A stretch of 64,000 nt of DNA from Eulemur rufifrons. Lineage: Eukaryota; Chordata; Mammalia; Primates; Lemuridae. The first letter of the stretch is position 1, and the number at the start of each line of letters is the position of its first letter. Under the pieces are notes generated by a model, which did not search any database, was not told where the DNA came from, and worked only from the letters and a program-made list of their open reading frames with translations. This document shows, one piece after another, positions 34,684 to 46,110 of the stretch. The stretch spans positions 35,860,738 to 35,924,737 of the forward strand of contig NC_090996.1 of assembly GCF_041146395.1 (NCBI RefSeq), in the 5' to 3' direction. Position numbers and translations under genes: made by a program.

Positions 34684-36594
34684 CGCCACACACATCGTGT
34701 GTCTCTCTTACCGTGTGGAACACACTTGTGTTTTGCCGCCTGCTGGGGCTGCTCTGGGTCTGGGGCAGGGAGGGGCGCCCACCCCAGGCTCTGCTCGTGG
34801 GACAGGGGCTCTCGAGGGTCTCCTGGCAGCTGCCGGCCACTTGGAACTGAGAGGCCGAGGGGCTCGGATGGTGGAGCTCCAGGCCCGAGGGTCGGGGGAC
34901 CTTCCCGCAGGACCCAAAACAACCCCGGGGGCTGCCTTCCCCTCTGCCTGGGCACAGCCCTTCCCGGCTGTCTGGGGCCGAGACCAGCCTCCAGGGGCAG
35001 CCTGCTCTGAGCTGGACACTGCCGTGGGCGGGGCACCACAGCCTGGGCCATAGACCTCAGTTTCCCCCAAAGTGCCTGGTGCCGGGTGGCCTGGTGGCTC
35101 TCCAGTTCTGCGGGGGCCACAGCCAGAACCCCAGAAACCCACAGCTGAGGCTGCCTCTCAAGGGCCCTGCGGTTTGTGAGGGCCGTGGGCCGGGGTCTCA
35201 GGAGCAGGCCCCGCCAGCCGGTGGCCTGGGGGACGGGCCCTCGGCAGCGAAGAGGAGCCCGGCAGGGCCGCGCGGACTCACACGGGGCACGTGGGTTCTG
35301 GCAGCTCCTCTTCTGGGCTCACGGCTCGTGGCTGGGCTCCCAGGGCGGGGTGTGCTCACCGGCCAGTGCCAAGTGCCGGCAGCTGTGCCTAATGCGGAGG
35401 CTTCTGTAGGGGAGGCCCTGAGCCAGCACCCGCAGCCGGGCCTGGCCCCGCCCTGCCCGGTGCCACGGCCTCCGTGGGGCAGAGCTGGCGCCCGCAAGGG
35501 GCTGGGGTGCCGCGTGGGGTGGGCGCGGCTGTTACAGGCGATGGGGAACCACAGATGGTTCTTGAGCAGGAGGTGTCGGGTGCTGGTTCCTGCAGGCTGG
35601 GCCGGGCCTGGCTGAGCACAGAGAGGGCAAGCAGCGGGGTCCTGCGTGCGCACGGTGTCCCCGCAACCTCGAGCGAGAGTGCCTGCCCTTCCCCCACACG
35701 GCGCCATGAGCAACTGAGCCCGCAGGGCCTGGCTCCTGTGGGTGACCCCGCGCCTCTTTGGGAAGCCCCTGGGAACCCCTGCAGGGCCTGCCCTGGCCTG
35801 TGGGGTCCTCCCCTGCCTCCCTTTCATGGGCTTGGGGCTTTTGCCCTTTGGGGCAGAAATTTAGGATTTTCCTTCTGAGCCGAGACACTGTGGCCCTGCC
35901 CCCCCCGAGCACTGTGGGCAAACTGAGGCAGCCCCGAGTTTCTGGGCCTGAAGGGAGGGCCAGACAGAGGCCCCGCTGGCTCCGGGGACCCCAGCCTCAC
36001 GTGTGCGCGTGCGGCAGGTCAGCCCCACACGGGGACCCATGGCTGGCCCAGCGAGAGCCACCCGAGGTGGGAGCCTCACCCCTCGCTCGTGAGAGGTGAT
36101 CAAGCCACCGTGGCCTGCTGCCCAGAGCCGCTTGCCTGTCATCCTCGGAAGGCGTTTGGGTCAACGTTTCCCAGCACCAGGGACTCTGGAGGCAGGGGCT
36201 GCAGGACCCCAACCAGGCTCCCCTGGGGACCCCGGAACCCCCGCTTGCCACAGGCTGCCCTTTGTGGGGGCCCCGGGCCTTTGACGGGACAGGAGAGAGC
36301 TCCGTGGACGCCTTGGTGCCGTGGCCCCCGCGTCCCAGAGCCCTCCTGCCCGATGCCGCCTCCCCGCAGCCTCTGGGCAGGACCCCGGCCCGGCACGGCC
36401 TCTCCTGACCCAGCAACTGTGTCCTTCCAGACACGACGTCCCTGCCCTGAGTCTGTGGTAGCTTCCGGAGCATTCCGGGCTGATCTGGGGGGAGGACGGT
36501 GGGGCCTGCGGTGGGGCCAGCCTGGCCCGCGGGACTCCGCCTGTTGGTCTGAGGACGAGTATCTGACGGCGAAGCCTGCGGGGCCCTCACGCAC

Positions 36595-36650
36595 CATTAA
36601 GGGGTTTAAAAATAACCGTCTATCACGGTCCGCAGGCCAAAGTTCAGGGC
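36595..36650. promoter_or_regulatory. Candidate enhancer core (MEF2-like, HNF4-like)
   Basis: Within a short A/T-containing block, GTTTAAAAATAACC (36604-36617) resembles a MEF2 site and CAAAGTTCA (36638-36646) is the HNF4 core. The block is unlike its GC-rich flanks. Motif match only. Confidence 0.2.
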
Positions 36651-38460
36651 GGGGAGCCGCGGGCTCCATTAAGAGCCAGCGATGACGTGGGCGGCGCCGG
36701 CCTTGGCAAGCGGGGGCCTGTCTCTGGGGTGGGGACAGACGCCACTCTCCTCGGCCCCCCGCCCGGGACGCAGGTCCACTCTGGGCCCTTGTGCCCCGAA
36801 GCTCCCCCCTTGCTCCCCACGGTCGGCACCCTGGGCAGGGCGGGCTGGGGGGAGGGGCTCCCCGAGCCCGTGGGTGGCGGGAACGTGGCGGGGGGGGGGG
36901 GTTGCAGCCGTGAGCAGGGGTCCGGGGTGGGAAGAGCCAGTTTTCCTCTGAAAGGACCCCCGGCCTCCCGGGGGTGAGCGGGTGACCAGCAGGGCACCCA
37001 CGGGGGGGCTCCGTTCGCGGGGGAAGCTGGGGCTGGCCCTGACCTCGCGGAAATGGGCCTCGTTCCCAGCGCGCCCTCGGCCAGGGAGGCCGCAGGGGGC
37101 ACAGGAGGCTCGGGGCAGCGGGGTGCTGGGGTCCTGAGGCTGGAGGGAGACAGGAGGGTGGGAGCAGCCTGGGAGCCCCCGGAGGGCCGAGTGACCAGGG
37201 CACGGGCTGGCATGGGGGGCTGGCGCCTGGGAGAGGCTCTCAGAGCCCAGCAGTGCCCCCCCCAAAGACTTTCCCGTAAGTCTGGAGCAAATGCTGTTTG
37301 TTAGAAGGAGGCGCCTGTTCCTCTGCCAAGGTGGGGTCCCCAGGGCCCCCTTCCGTCTCCGTGAAGGAAACCAAGGTTTACAGCGATGCAAAGTGCATTA
37401 GCGCCGCGGGGAGGGTCTGGCGGCCGGTGCTCACTGCTCTCGTGTGGGCCGCAGGTCGATCCCGGCGCTGACGTCTGTTAGAGCCTGCCCGCCCCAGGGA
37501 GAGGGGCCGTCACGGGCCACCTGCCTTGCCAGTCCCTGCCCTGGGGGTCCGCCCTGCCCTTGTCCTCACGCCACCCCGTGGAGAGGGGGGCCCAACTCCC
37601 AGAGACCTCCTGCTCTTCCGAGGGCCCGGGAGGGGGTCGTGACCTGAGTCCGTGGTGAATGGCCCGAGCCGTCGGGCGCACGGCAGAGCCTGCAGCCGCG
37701 GAGAACGCGGGCCCGGCCCCACGCAACCCCGCCTTTGACTCCGGCGCCTCGAGAGCACCTGGCACAAACCTCCTTGGTTCTGTCCTCATCGCTGCAGGGC
37801 TCGCGGGCGAGGGTGGCTCCATGGTCCCTGCCCCGTGTCTCCCTAGGACCGTCCCTGGGTGCCTGGAGCCCACCTCTGCCCACGCCGCCTCTGGGGTGCG
37901 GCTGCCCCAGGGAGGTCCTCAGCTGGGACCCTCAGGCCTCAGGCCTGGACCTGTCCCCGAGACGGGAGGGGACACCAACTCGCAGGAACCAAGCTTACAG
38001 TTGAGGCCACTTTGGGAGGGACCCGCAGTCAGAGCCATTGGAATAGTGACAGCGCCAATCACCTGGGGCACCGACCCTCTCAGACCCACCAGGGCAGGAC
38101 TGGGGCAGCGTCCTTCCTCCTGGGAGGCCCCCGGTCCCCTCAGCCAGCCACTCCTTCCCTACCCTCCCTGGAAGGTTCTGGAGCCACACTTGGGCCAGTG
38201 CCTGGGACGAGGGCAGCCACTGCGCTGGCCTGAAGTCCTGGCCGGTCTGACCCTCCTGACGTCTTCCCAGCTGTCCCTCGTGGGCCTGCGGAGCCTGGGG
38301 CCTGGGCCACGTTGCCTGGCCAGCTCGGTGAGTCCGCTGCCTGCTGCCGGGGCGGCTGTCCAGGGGTGCCGGCCTCGGCCCCTCCCTGAGCCCCAGCCCC
38401 CAGGCCCTGGGCACAGCCAGCCCCTCTCCGAGGTGGAATCCTGCGCTTGCCTCCACGTGT

Positions 38461-38626
38461 AGCCGTGTGCGGCCGTGTGCAAGGCTGTGGTGTGCGGCCG
38501 TGTGCAAGGCTGTGGTGTGCGGCCGTGTGCAGCCGTGTGCGGCCGTGTGCAAGGCTGTGGTGTGCGGCCGTGTGCGGCCGTGTGCAAGGCTGTGGCGTGC
38601 AGCCATGTGCGGCCGTGTGCAAGGCC
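38461..38626. repeat. GTGTGC-rich minisatellite
   Basis: Tandem array of GGCCGTGTGC units mixed with AAGGCTGTGGTGTGC units, about ten units, with later copies slightly diverged. It makes repetitive Cys/Val-rich frames on plus and His/Thr-rich frames on minus, which are not real genes. Confidence 0.95.
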
Positions 38627-41107
38627 TCCCCGTGCCGGATCACCTGCCCACCCCTGTTCCTCTTGGCCTTGGGAACAATCTGACTTGACCCTAAAAACAG
38701 TAGTAACACCCTGTTCTTGGTTCTGCTTGTTTCATCGTCACCAGGGAATGCAGGAAAACGGAAAACACCGGGCCCTGTGCTGACGCCAACCCTGCCCTGA
38801 GCCTCCCCACAGCCCAGACCCGGTGGGCACGTGTCCCCAGGCTGCCCGGTGGCAGCTGTGGCCGGGGTCTGGGTGGCTGGGGCTGAGGGCCCCTCCCCCT
38901 GTCCCTCCCACGGTGTCCTCGGCCCAGGCCGCCTGGGGACTCTGCACCCACAGCCTGCGGGGAGGGGCTCGGAGCCTCAGCAGCGCCGGGCACAGGGGCT
39001 GCCTTCTACCCTGAGAGAACCTTCTAGAAGCATCTGTCCAGGGAGGCAGGGCCTCAGGGGCGCCCAGGAGCACAGAGGCCGGGGCAGGGGGCGCCCGGAG
39101 GCTGAGTGGGGGTGGGGGGTGTGGACAGGGAGGCCGAGGGCAGAGGGGCAGGAGGGGCCCCCTCGTCCGCCCCAAGGCCGCCAAGTGACCTTGGGCGTCT
39201 GCTCGGCTCAGGGCTGTTTCCTCCCTCCCGGTGGAGCCGCACGCCCCCAGTGCATCCATCAGCCCAGCAGCTCCCCGAGGGCCTTTGGGGCCGTCTGCCC
39301 ACTGCTCAGCAGCTATTTCCAGGGGCTTAAGTGCTGGGTGGAGCCGGGCTGCTGCGGGCCTATTTCCGTCTTCGTCCGTCCTCGCGGTGGTGGGCAGGTG
39401 GGGGCCGCCCGTCTCCCCGGCCACGCCCAGGACCTCCGTCCCCTCTGATGCTCTGGGGACGCCCTGGGGCCGGCTGAGCACGGGGGCACCCCGACTCCGA
39501 CTCCGGGGAGTGTGGGTTCCCTTTCCTCCTGCCGCAGCGGGGAGGATTTCTGCAAACGGCCCGGTTCTCACCTCCTCCTGCAGGAAAGAGGCTGCGTCCC
39601 CCCTCTGTCCGCCGATTCGGGGCCTGGCAGTCCCCCGCTGGGACCACCCTGTGTGCCGGGCTTCCACCCACCAGGTGCCAGCAGCGCCTCTCCCCTGCCA
39701 TGACAAGGGGACCCCGCCAGTCACGATGCACACCCGGTCCCAGTCCTTTCTGCCCGGCCCTGGTGGGCTTCAGGCCCCGGCCCCACCGCCCAGGAGAAGG
39801 GCCCTGACCACGGCCAGCGGGGAGGGGTGTGGGGGCTCCTGGCTGGCAGACGAGCCCAGGGCAGGCGTGTGTTAGAGACCCCCCTACCCAGGCACCTGTG
39901 TCCTTGACCTGCAGCCTCGTGGGGGTGGCCGGGAGGCTGCGGGGCGGCGGGACGGGGTGGGTAGGGGGATGCACGCTCTCCTGGCCTGTCAGCACCTGAC
40001 CTGCGCACGCACGGCCCCTAGTCTCCGCCCACGGCCAGCTGATGGCTGCTACAGAAGCACTTTCAGAGGAGCTGCTGGAGCCCCAGGCTGCCCGCCCGAC
40101 GCCGCGAGAGGCCACGGTGGCCCAGGCCAGCCAGGACTGGGGGGTGGGGGGCAGGGCGGGGCCGCCCCTCGAGGTGGGGAGGCAGGACCCCTCCGGGGCC
40201 TCACCTTCAGGCGGCTGTTGCCTTGCGGGAGGGTCCTCCCTCCAGGGTGGTCTTCCCAGGGCTGGGGGGTGGGTCCAGGTAGGAATGTGGGGCTGGGGGC
40301 CAAGTTGGGGGTCTGGGCTATAACACGGACGGGGTTGGGGGGCTCCTCCATCCCTGCCACCAGCTGCCACCCCCGTGCCCAGCCTCACTCGGGCACTTGC
40401 CCTGCCCCCGGCCTCCTTCTGGGACCCCCGCAGGGAATCAGGCGCAGATGACGAAAGACACGCCTGTGAAGTCACGAGACCTCCGCTGGGACCGCCAGGG
40501 TCTGCGGCACGGGACCAGGGTCTGCGTGGCCATCTGGTTGGGGTCTTCGTCCGGGGCCAGGACCAGCCCCTCCGCCCAGCCAACTCCACTCGGGTCTCGG
40601 GGCCCTGCCCAGGGTGGATGCAGTGGGGGGACCGTGGTGCCTGGGGCCCCGCAGACGGCACCCACTGTGGGCCCTCGGGGGACCCTGCAGTGGGGCCGCC
40701 TCGCGCCTCTGCCTTCAGAGCCCCCCTTGCCGGCATCTCAGGTGCACCCCACAAGCTGCAGACACAGGCTCCTGGCCCCCAGCTCCCGCCAGGCCCAGCC
40801 AGTACGATGCAGGAAAGTTGGGGACAGTCCCCGAGGTTACCCTCACTTACCCACAAGCCTCTGCTTCCCTGGCACTTCCCCCAAGCAGCCCCCGCCTGCC
40901 AGAGTGGCAGAGGGGCGTGAGCGCCCCATGCTGGGGTCCCAGAGAGGCCGGCGCTGCCAGCCCTGGGCTCCGGCCACGCGGGCTGTGGGCGTGCGGGACG
41001 GGGCTGAGGCCCAGGCATGCCGGCCCCTGCTCCGGTCAGAAATCTCGCCCCGTGGTGGGCTGCAGGGGTGGGGTGGAGGCGGGACCGGAGGGGGACACAG
41101 ATGCACA

Positions 41108-41194
41108 GGCCACCCACGGCCACCCACGGGCCACCACGGCCACCACGGCCACCACGGCCACCACGGCCACCACGGCCACCACGGCCCCCCACGG
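41108..41194. repeat. CCACCACGG short tandem repeat
   Basis: A run of about nine units of a 9-base motif, GGCCACCAC, preceded by two GGCCACCCAC variants. The homogeneity of the last copies suggests recent expansion, so this is likely polymorphic. Confidence 0.95.
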
Positions 41195-41744
41195 CTGACA
41201 GGAGCCGAGGTGCTGGGCAGACCTGGGGTGCGGCCGCCTCTCCGTCCCGGCCTCTCCCGGGTGGGGGAAGGCGCCTCAGTTGCTCGGGCCTGGGTGAGCA
41301 AGCAGACCTGGCGCGGCGGGGCCCCTCATCTGGAAACTTCCGAGCAGTCTACATAAATTACTGTTACATGAATCCAAGTGGGTGCAGGACCGAGGACTCG
41401 AACTTGCAGGGCAGGCCTTTGGGAGGCCAGACCTCCCCTCCTAGGGGCAGGAGCCGGTCCTGGCCTGGCCCACGGGCCGGGGCTCCTGTCGCCGGGTGGC
41501 GGCTGCTGGGAGCCCAGTGCCGGGGGCTGGGGAGAGCGTGGGGCGTGGGGGCCTCCAGCCCCTACATTTGATTTTTCTTGGGGTCCAGTGAGGGGCGGCT
41601 CCCTGGGCTGCCCCCACCTTGTCCCTTGGGCTGGGTCCCCGAGGACGACACTGCCACAAGCCCTGGGAGAACGCCCAGCCCTCGGGCAGCTCTGACAGCC
41701 TTCACGGGTGGCCACGTGGCACCCCCAATCCCGTTGCCTGCTGG

Positions 41745-41812
41745 GGTCCCAGCGTGAGGGAGCGACTTGGTCTCTCTGAGCCTCAGTTTCCGCATCTGTG
41801 TGGGGGAGGTGG
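41745..41812 (+). mobile_element. MIR core fragment
   Basis: 'ttggtctctctgagcctcagtttccgcatctgtg' is the conserved MIR core on the plus strand. Confidence 0.8.
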
Positions 41813-44289
41813 CGCAGGCGCGGGGCCCGGGGACCCCCTGCGTGGGCTGTTCCCCCGGTGCCCGGTCAATGCGCGAGCCACGCTCACTGCCGGCCACTGA
41901 GCCCCTCCGTGGCCTCTGCCACGCCGCCTGTTCCTGGCCCCGCTCCGGCAGACACACAATCTCTGCTAAATCCTGTCTTTAGTCCTGTTCTCCGGGAAAC
42001 TGCAGGAGGTTTCGGAGATGAGACTGAGCTGATGAATCAGGGATTCGGCTGGTCCGACAGAGGCGCTGAGCGGAGGCAGACGGCAGCCCTGGGCTTAGGA
42101 TGCCCCGGCCCGGAACAGTGCACCCCCGGGGGGCCGGTGTCCCCCCAGAAGGCCTCAAGAGTCTGCATCAGCAGGGCCCCCGGGCGGCACCGCGAGGGCA
42201 GGAGAGACGACTCACGCGGTGGACCCCACGGGCGCCCCGGGCACCACGAGGAGGCCCCTGCGTCGCGGGTGCTGGGGGCTGAGTGGCATGTCCCCCCCTT
42301 CCCCGGCTGTGGCACGTCCTTCCCTTGCTGGGGCTCTGCCCTGGGTGCCCCGTCAGCCACACCCCAGCCCGCGGAGGGGGCAGGGGTCCAGGCAGCTCAG
42401 CGGTGACACTCCTCCAGGACGGGCGGCATCCACAGCAGCTCAGCCCCTCGCAGTTCTGGGGCTGGAAGTCCCAGGTCAGGGTTCCGCGACTCCGCCCCCG
42501 GCTTGGAGACACCGTGTCCTCAGTGGCAGGAGGGCGAGGGAGGGTGGCGAGGTCCCTGGCGTCTCCTCTCCCAGGGACACCAGTCCCCTCATCTAACCCC
42601 GACATCTCCCAGAGGCCCCGCCTCCTATTGCTGTCCCGGAGGTTGGAGCTTCAGCGCGTTGATCTGGGGACACAGCTCAGCCGGGACCGTCCCCTCAGAA
42701 ACACGGAGCCTCTCAGCGCCCAGCAGGGCCTCGGCTTGGTCTTAAAACCCACCGGGCGACGCTGCCAGCAGGGACGAGAGGCCCCGTGGGCAGGGCGGCG
42801 TTTGCTGGTGCGATGTCGTTGGGCGTCTGTTCAGCAGGTGCTCCGTGCGGCCGCCTCCCTGCCCGCCCACAGGTGGCGGCTGGAACCCGGAGCCTGGGCT
42901 TCCGCGTTTCCTCAGCCAGCTCCTTTCACCACAGCCAGGCTTAGGCGCTGGGACGTGCCTGGGAGCTGCCCTCTGAGGACGGGGGAGCAGAGCCGGTCCA
43001 GAGACTGCCGGGGGCAATCAGGGCAGACTTCCTGGAGGAGGGCATTCGAGGATGGGAGCAGCATGGGTGTGATGAGGCACCTGTAGCTGAGGGGCGGGGT
43101 ATGAGGACACTGAGGACCACCCAGCCCCAGCCCAGGTTGTCAGGATGGCCAGACTTTGCTGTGGTGACAGAGGCCTGTCATTTCTGTGACTTACTTGTCC
43201 TCATGCCCTGGATCCCCTCCGGGGTTGTCAGGGGCCCTGACCCAAGCCACCCCCATTTGGGGACGCGGGTGTTGGGGCAGCCGCCCGGAGGGCCCTGGTC
43301 ACCTGGGCAGGGGAAGCGCAGATGGAGGGTCCACGCAGTTCCCAGGGCTCCACGTGGGGCCGGGAGCGCTGTGGCCCTGGGGCCAGGAGGGACGAAGCTT
43401 TGTCCCCAGGGATCCCCCACCAGCCCCGGGCCCACAGGTCCTCCCTTTGTGCCACCCCGTCGGGATGGCCAGGCCTGTCCCAGCCGCCCGGCTTCCGTCC
43501 AGCTCCCGGGGGCCAAGTCCGGGCCCCGCCCCTCTGCCGCTCCGGGCGGCATCCTACACGTGGCTGCTCCTCCTGCCGGGTGGGGGGCTCACTCCGTACC
43601 TCGCCCCCTCAGGCCATAGGTAGAGCGCCAGGTGGCTTTGTGCCCCCTGCTTGGCACAGCGTTGCCTTGCGACGCCTCTGCACGCACCACACGTCTGTGT
43701 CTCGGATCCCAGACGCCGAGTCCACGGGGTCCACGGAGCCCGTCCTCGCTGCGGCTGCACCTGCCCTACTGCCGGACGCTTGATCTCTTCCCACATTTTC
43801 CCGATGACAAATTTCACTGCCATACAGCTCGGTACAAACACCCTTTTCATTTCTCTGTAAAAACTCCCCCTTTCCTTGCAGTCATTTCCTGGGGCCAGGG
43901 TTGCCGCGGGAACAGCTCAGGTCTCTGGAGAGCACCCAGCAAAATTCCCTCTCACGACAAGCCCACGACACAGGCAAGTGCGGGTTTCACCGCAGCTCTG
44001 CACACACCGGGTTTTATCACTTTTGCTGTTTTTCCCTGGTTTGACGGGGTGTGGTGGTGGCGGGTAGCTTTTCAGGTTTCGTTATTTTTAAGACACCAGG
44101 AAGGTGGAGCATAAGAGCCCCCACGTGCCCAGCCGTGTTTTCGTCTCCATGTTTGAAAGTCACGGTCATCGAGATTTTGCAAGTGGCATCTACCAAGTAT
44201 CAAAAATAATAACGACCCACGGAATTGGAGACAGGCGTGTCCACTGCTGTGTCTCTCACGACAGCCGTGCTGTGACTGGGATTCGCCGT

Positions 44290-44557
44290 GGACGGGCGGG
44301 AAGCGCCGACACGCTACGACACGGCTGAACCCTGCAAACACGCTCAGTGAGACGCTGGGCACCAAGACCACACACTGTGCGACTCCACATACACGGAACG
44401 TCCGGAACAGCAAACCACAGGCGGACGCAGGACGGCGGCGCAGGGACGGGGTGCGCTGACGAGCGGTGAGGGCCCCTTTCGGGTGACACATCCTGGAACC
44501 AGACAGTGGCGATGGCTGCACAATGCCAACTGTGCTGAGGCCACCAAGCCACATACT
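44290..44557 (+). mobile_element. L1M 3'-end relic interrupted by an Alu monomer
   Basis: Landmarks: 'gctgaaccctgcaaacacgctcagtgagac' (about 44325-44354), 'gcgactccacatacacggaacgtccggaacag' and 'tttcgggtgacacatcctggaaccagacagtggcgatggctgcacaa'. These follow the 3' end of old L1 elements, again heavily CpG-enriched. The SINE at 44559 sits at its right end. Confidence 0.75.
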
Positions 44558-44558
44558 C

Positions 44559-44718
44559 TTTTTTTTGAGACAGGGTCTCGCTCTGTCGCCCAGGCTGGAG
44601 TGCAGTGGCATCATCACAGCTCACTGCAGCCTCCACCTCCTGGCCTCAACCCATCCTCCTGCCTCGGCCTCCCGGAGTGCTGGGATGACAGGCATGAGCT
44701 GCCTGCCTCGCCGGGCAC
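44559..44718 (-). mobile_element. Free left Alu monomer (FLAM-like)
   Basis: A T-run followed by GAGACAGGGTCTCGCTCTGT and ending in GGCATGAGCTGCCTGCC...GCCGGGC. Only one Alu arm is present (about 150 bases), so this is an old monomeric or truncated Alu on the minus strand. It shows the window comes from a primate. Confidence 0.85.
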
Positions 44719-45191
44719 AGGCGCTGGGCTGCAGCCCCGGCCCCACCTGCCCCGCCACACGCGGCCTCACCTCCTCATCCACCTGGTCCTGCTGCGTCTC
44801 CCGTCTCTGTGGGGCCTCGTGCCTCCTGGGGGGGGGGTCTCCTTAGCAACAGAGATCGGGGTCAGGAAGGGGCTGCCTTCCCCAAAGCCCACCTTTGCGA
44901 AGCTCCTACTGTGTGCTGGAGGGCATACATGCCACGGCCCCGCTGTGGGGAGGTCACGTGGGCTGGGTGTGCCCCGGGGCCAGGCGTGTCCGCAGGGCTC
45001 GAGCTCCTGTGGCCGGAGCGAGGGGCAGTGGGGCCGTGGGGACAGGACAAGCAGGGCCTGCACGGGGACAGGGGTGGGTGCCCTGCTCCGAGGACTGCGT
45101 GGTGGGGTCTCCAGGGAGGCGGAGGGTGGAGGGGCCAAGGACCCCAGGCCAGGGTGGTCCAGGCGGGATGAGGGTGCATCCCACGGACACT

Positions 45192-45210
45192 GGCTCCCTC
45201 TGGTGGCCGC
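45192..45210 (-). promoter_or_regulatory. CTCF-type motif upstream of TEKT4
   Basis: GGCTCCCTCTGGTGGCCGC reads on the minus strand as GCGGCCACCAGAGGGAGCC, a good CTCF core. It is about 0.9 kb upstream of the TEKT4 start codon. Confidence 0.45.
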
Positions 45211-45943
45211 ACTGGGCATTGCCCCGGACTGGGAGCTCCCCCGGCCCAGGGACGGGGACATCCTGTGTGCCCTGCCTGGGGCCAAGGCTTCCTGCCCATA
45301 TGGCCTCAGCCTTGCAGCCTGGCCCTGGGTGACCTTGGGACAGCCTCCCAGGACAGGAGCTCCCCCCGCCTGCCGTGGGGCAGATTTGGGCGTCTGACTC
45401 CGGACACCCATCAGAGGCCAACCTCAGCTCCCCGCCAAAGAGCAGCTCACCTGGGGTAGGTCCTGGTGGGAGGAGGGAAGTGCGGGCACAGGTGGGGGCC
45501 TGGACGTGGGACCACGTGGTGTTGGAGCCACGGGGAAAGGCAGAGGACGCCCGTAGGGCTGCAGACGGTGGGAACACTGCCGCCAGCAGCAGCGCCAGCA
45601 CCCACCTGCAGCAGCCCGGGCCCCTCCGCCCCAGAGGAGCCTCAGGTGGGCAGAGCCGCCTCGCTCTGCTCACAACTGAGCCCAGAGCTGGTGCGGGAGG
45701 AGGGGAGAGGACGGACCCAGGAAGCAGAGGCTGGACGACCCACTGAGGGGAGAGGGTGCCCTGCCAGGAGGGATGGGACACAGAGGCCGGGACTGGCCGG
45801 CCCCAGGGCCCTCTGGGAAAAAGGAACCGCTTCGGCTTGGGCTGTGGTGGGGCCAAGGGCGGGGGGCTGAGCCTGCCTGGCCCTTTAAGAGGCCTTCTGC
45901 CCTCCGGAACACCCCCTCCCCACCACTGGGGGGGGGAATCCCC

Positions 45944-45956
45944 GTTGCCCAGCAAC
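45944..45956. promoter_or_regulatory. TEKT4: RFX X-box in the TEKT4 promoter
   Basis: GTTGCCCAGCAAC has two consensus RFX half-sites with a one-base spacer, 155 bases before the TEKT4 ATG. RFX factors drive genes for cilia and sperm flagella, and tektins are flagellar proteins, so motif, place and gene function agree. There is no TATA box nearby. Confidence 0.7.
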
Positions 45957-46110
45957 CAGAGGCCCTTGGTGTGTACAGTGTCACCAGGGCGACCAGGAGC
46001 CGTGTCCTGCCCTGGGGACAGAGTGGCTGGTGCTGCCCCACTGACTGCACCCAGCTGACCGTGCCCTGCGACCCCTGCTCCCCGCCGGCCCCGCTCAGGC
46101 AGCCGGCGCC

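Larger units (their letters stand above)
20061..45900. other. Intergenic region between CACNA1H and TEKT4
   Basis: About 26 kb between the divergent promoters of CACNA1H (left, minus) and TEKT4 (right, plus). I found no convincing protein-coding exon: the long open frames lack recognisable domains and occur in all frames of GC-rich sequence. It holds old MIR and L1 pieces, an inverted pair of an ancient interspersed repeat, minisatellites, AT-rich islands and several candidate regulatory sites, listed separately. Between those entries it is GC-rich sequence in which I see nothing I can name. Confidence 0.7.

Noticed and set aside
38461..38626. Repeated units suggesting a CRISPR array (also at 62303-62563)
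   Set aside because: There are no unique spacers between units, and the host is a mammal. They are minisatellites.
39360..41192. 610-codon open frame on the minus strand, and similar long frames at 18702-20171, 3120-4325, 34037-35053 and 49731-51038
   Set aside because: In GC-rich DNA stop codons are rare, so long frames arise in many phases. These overlap each other on both strands, cross repeats, are Pro/Gly/Arg-rich and show no known domain.
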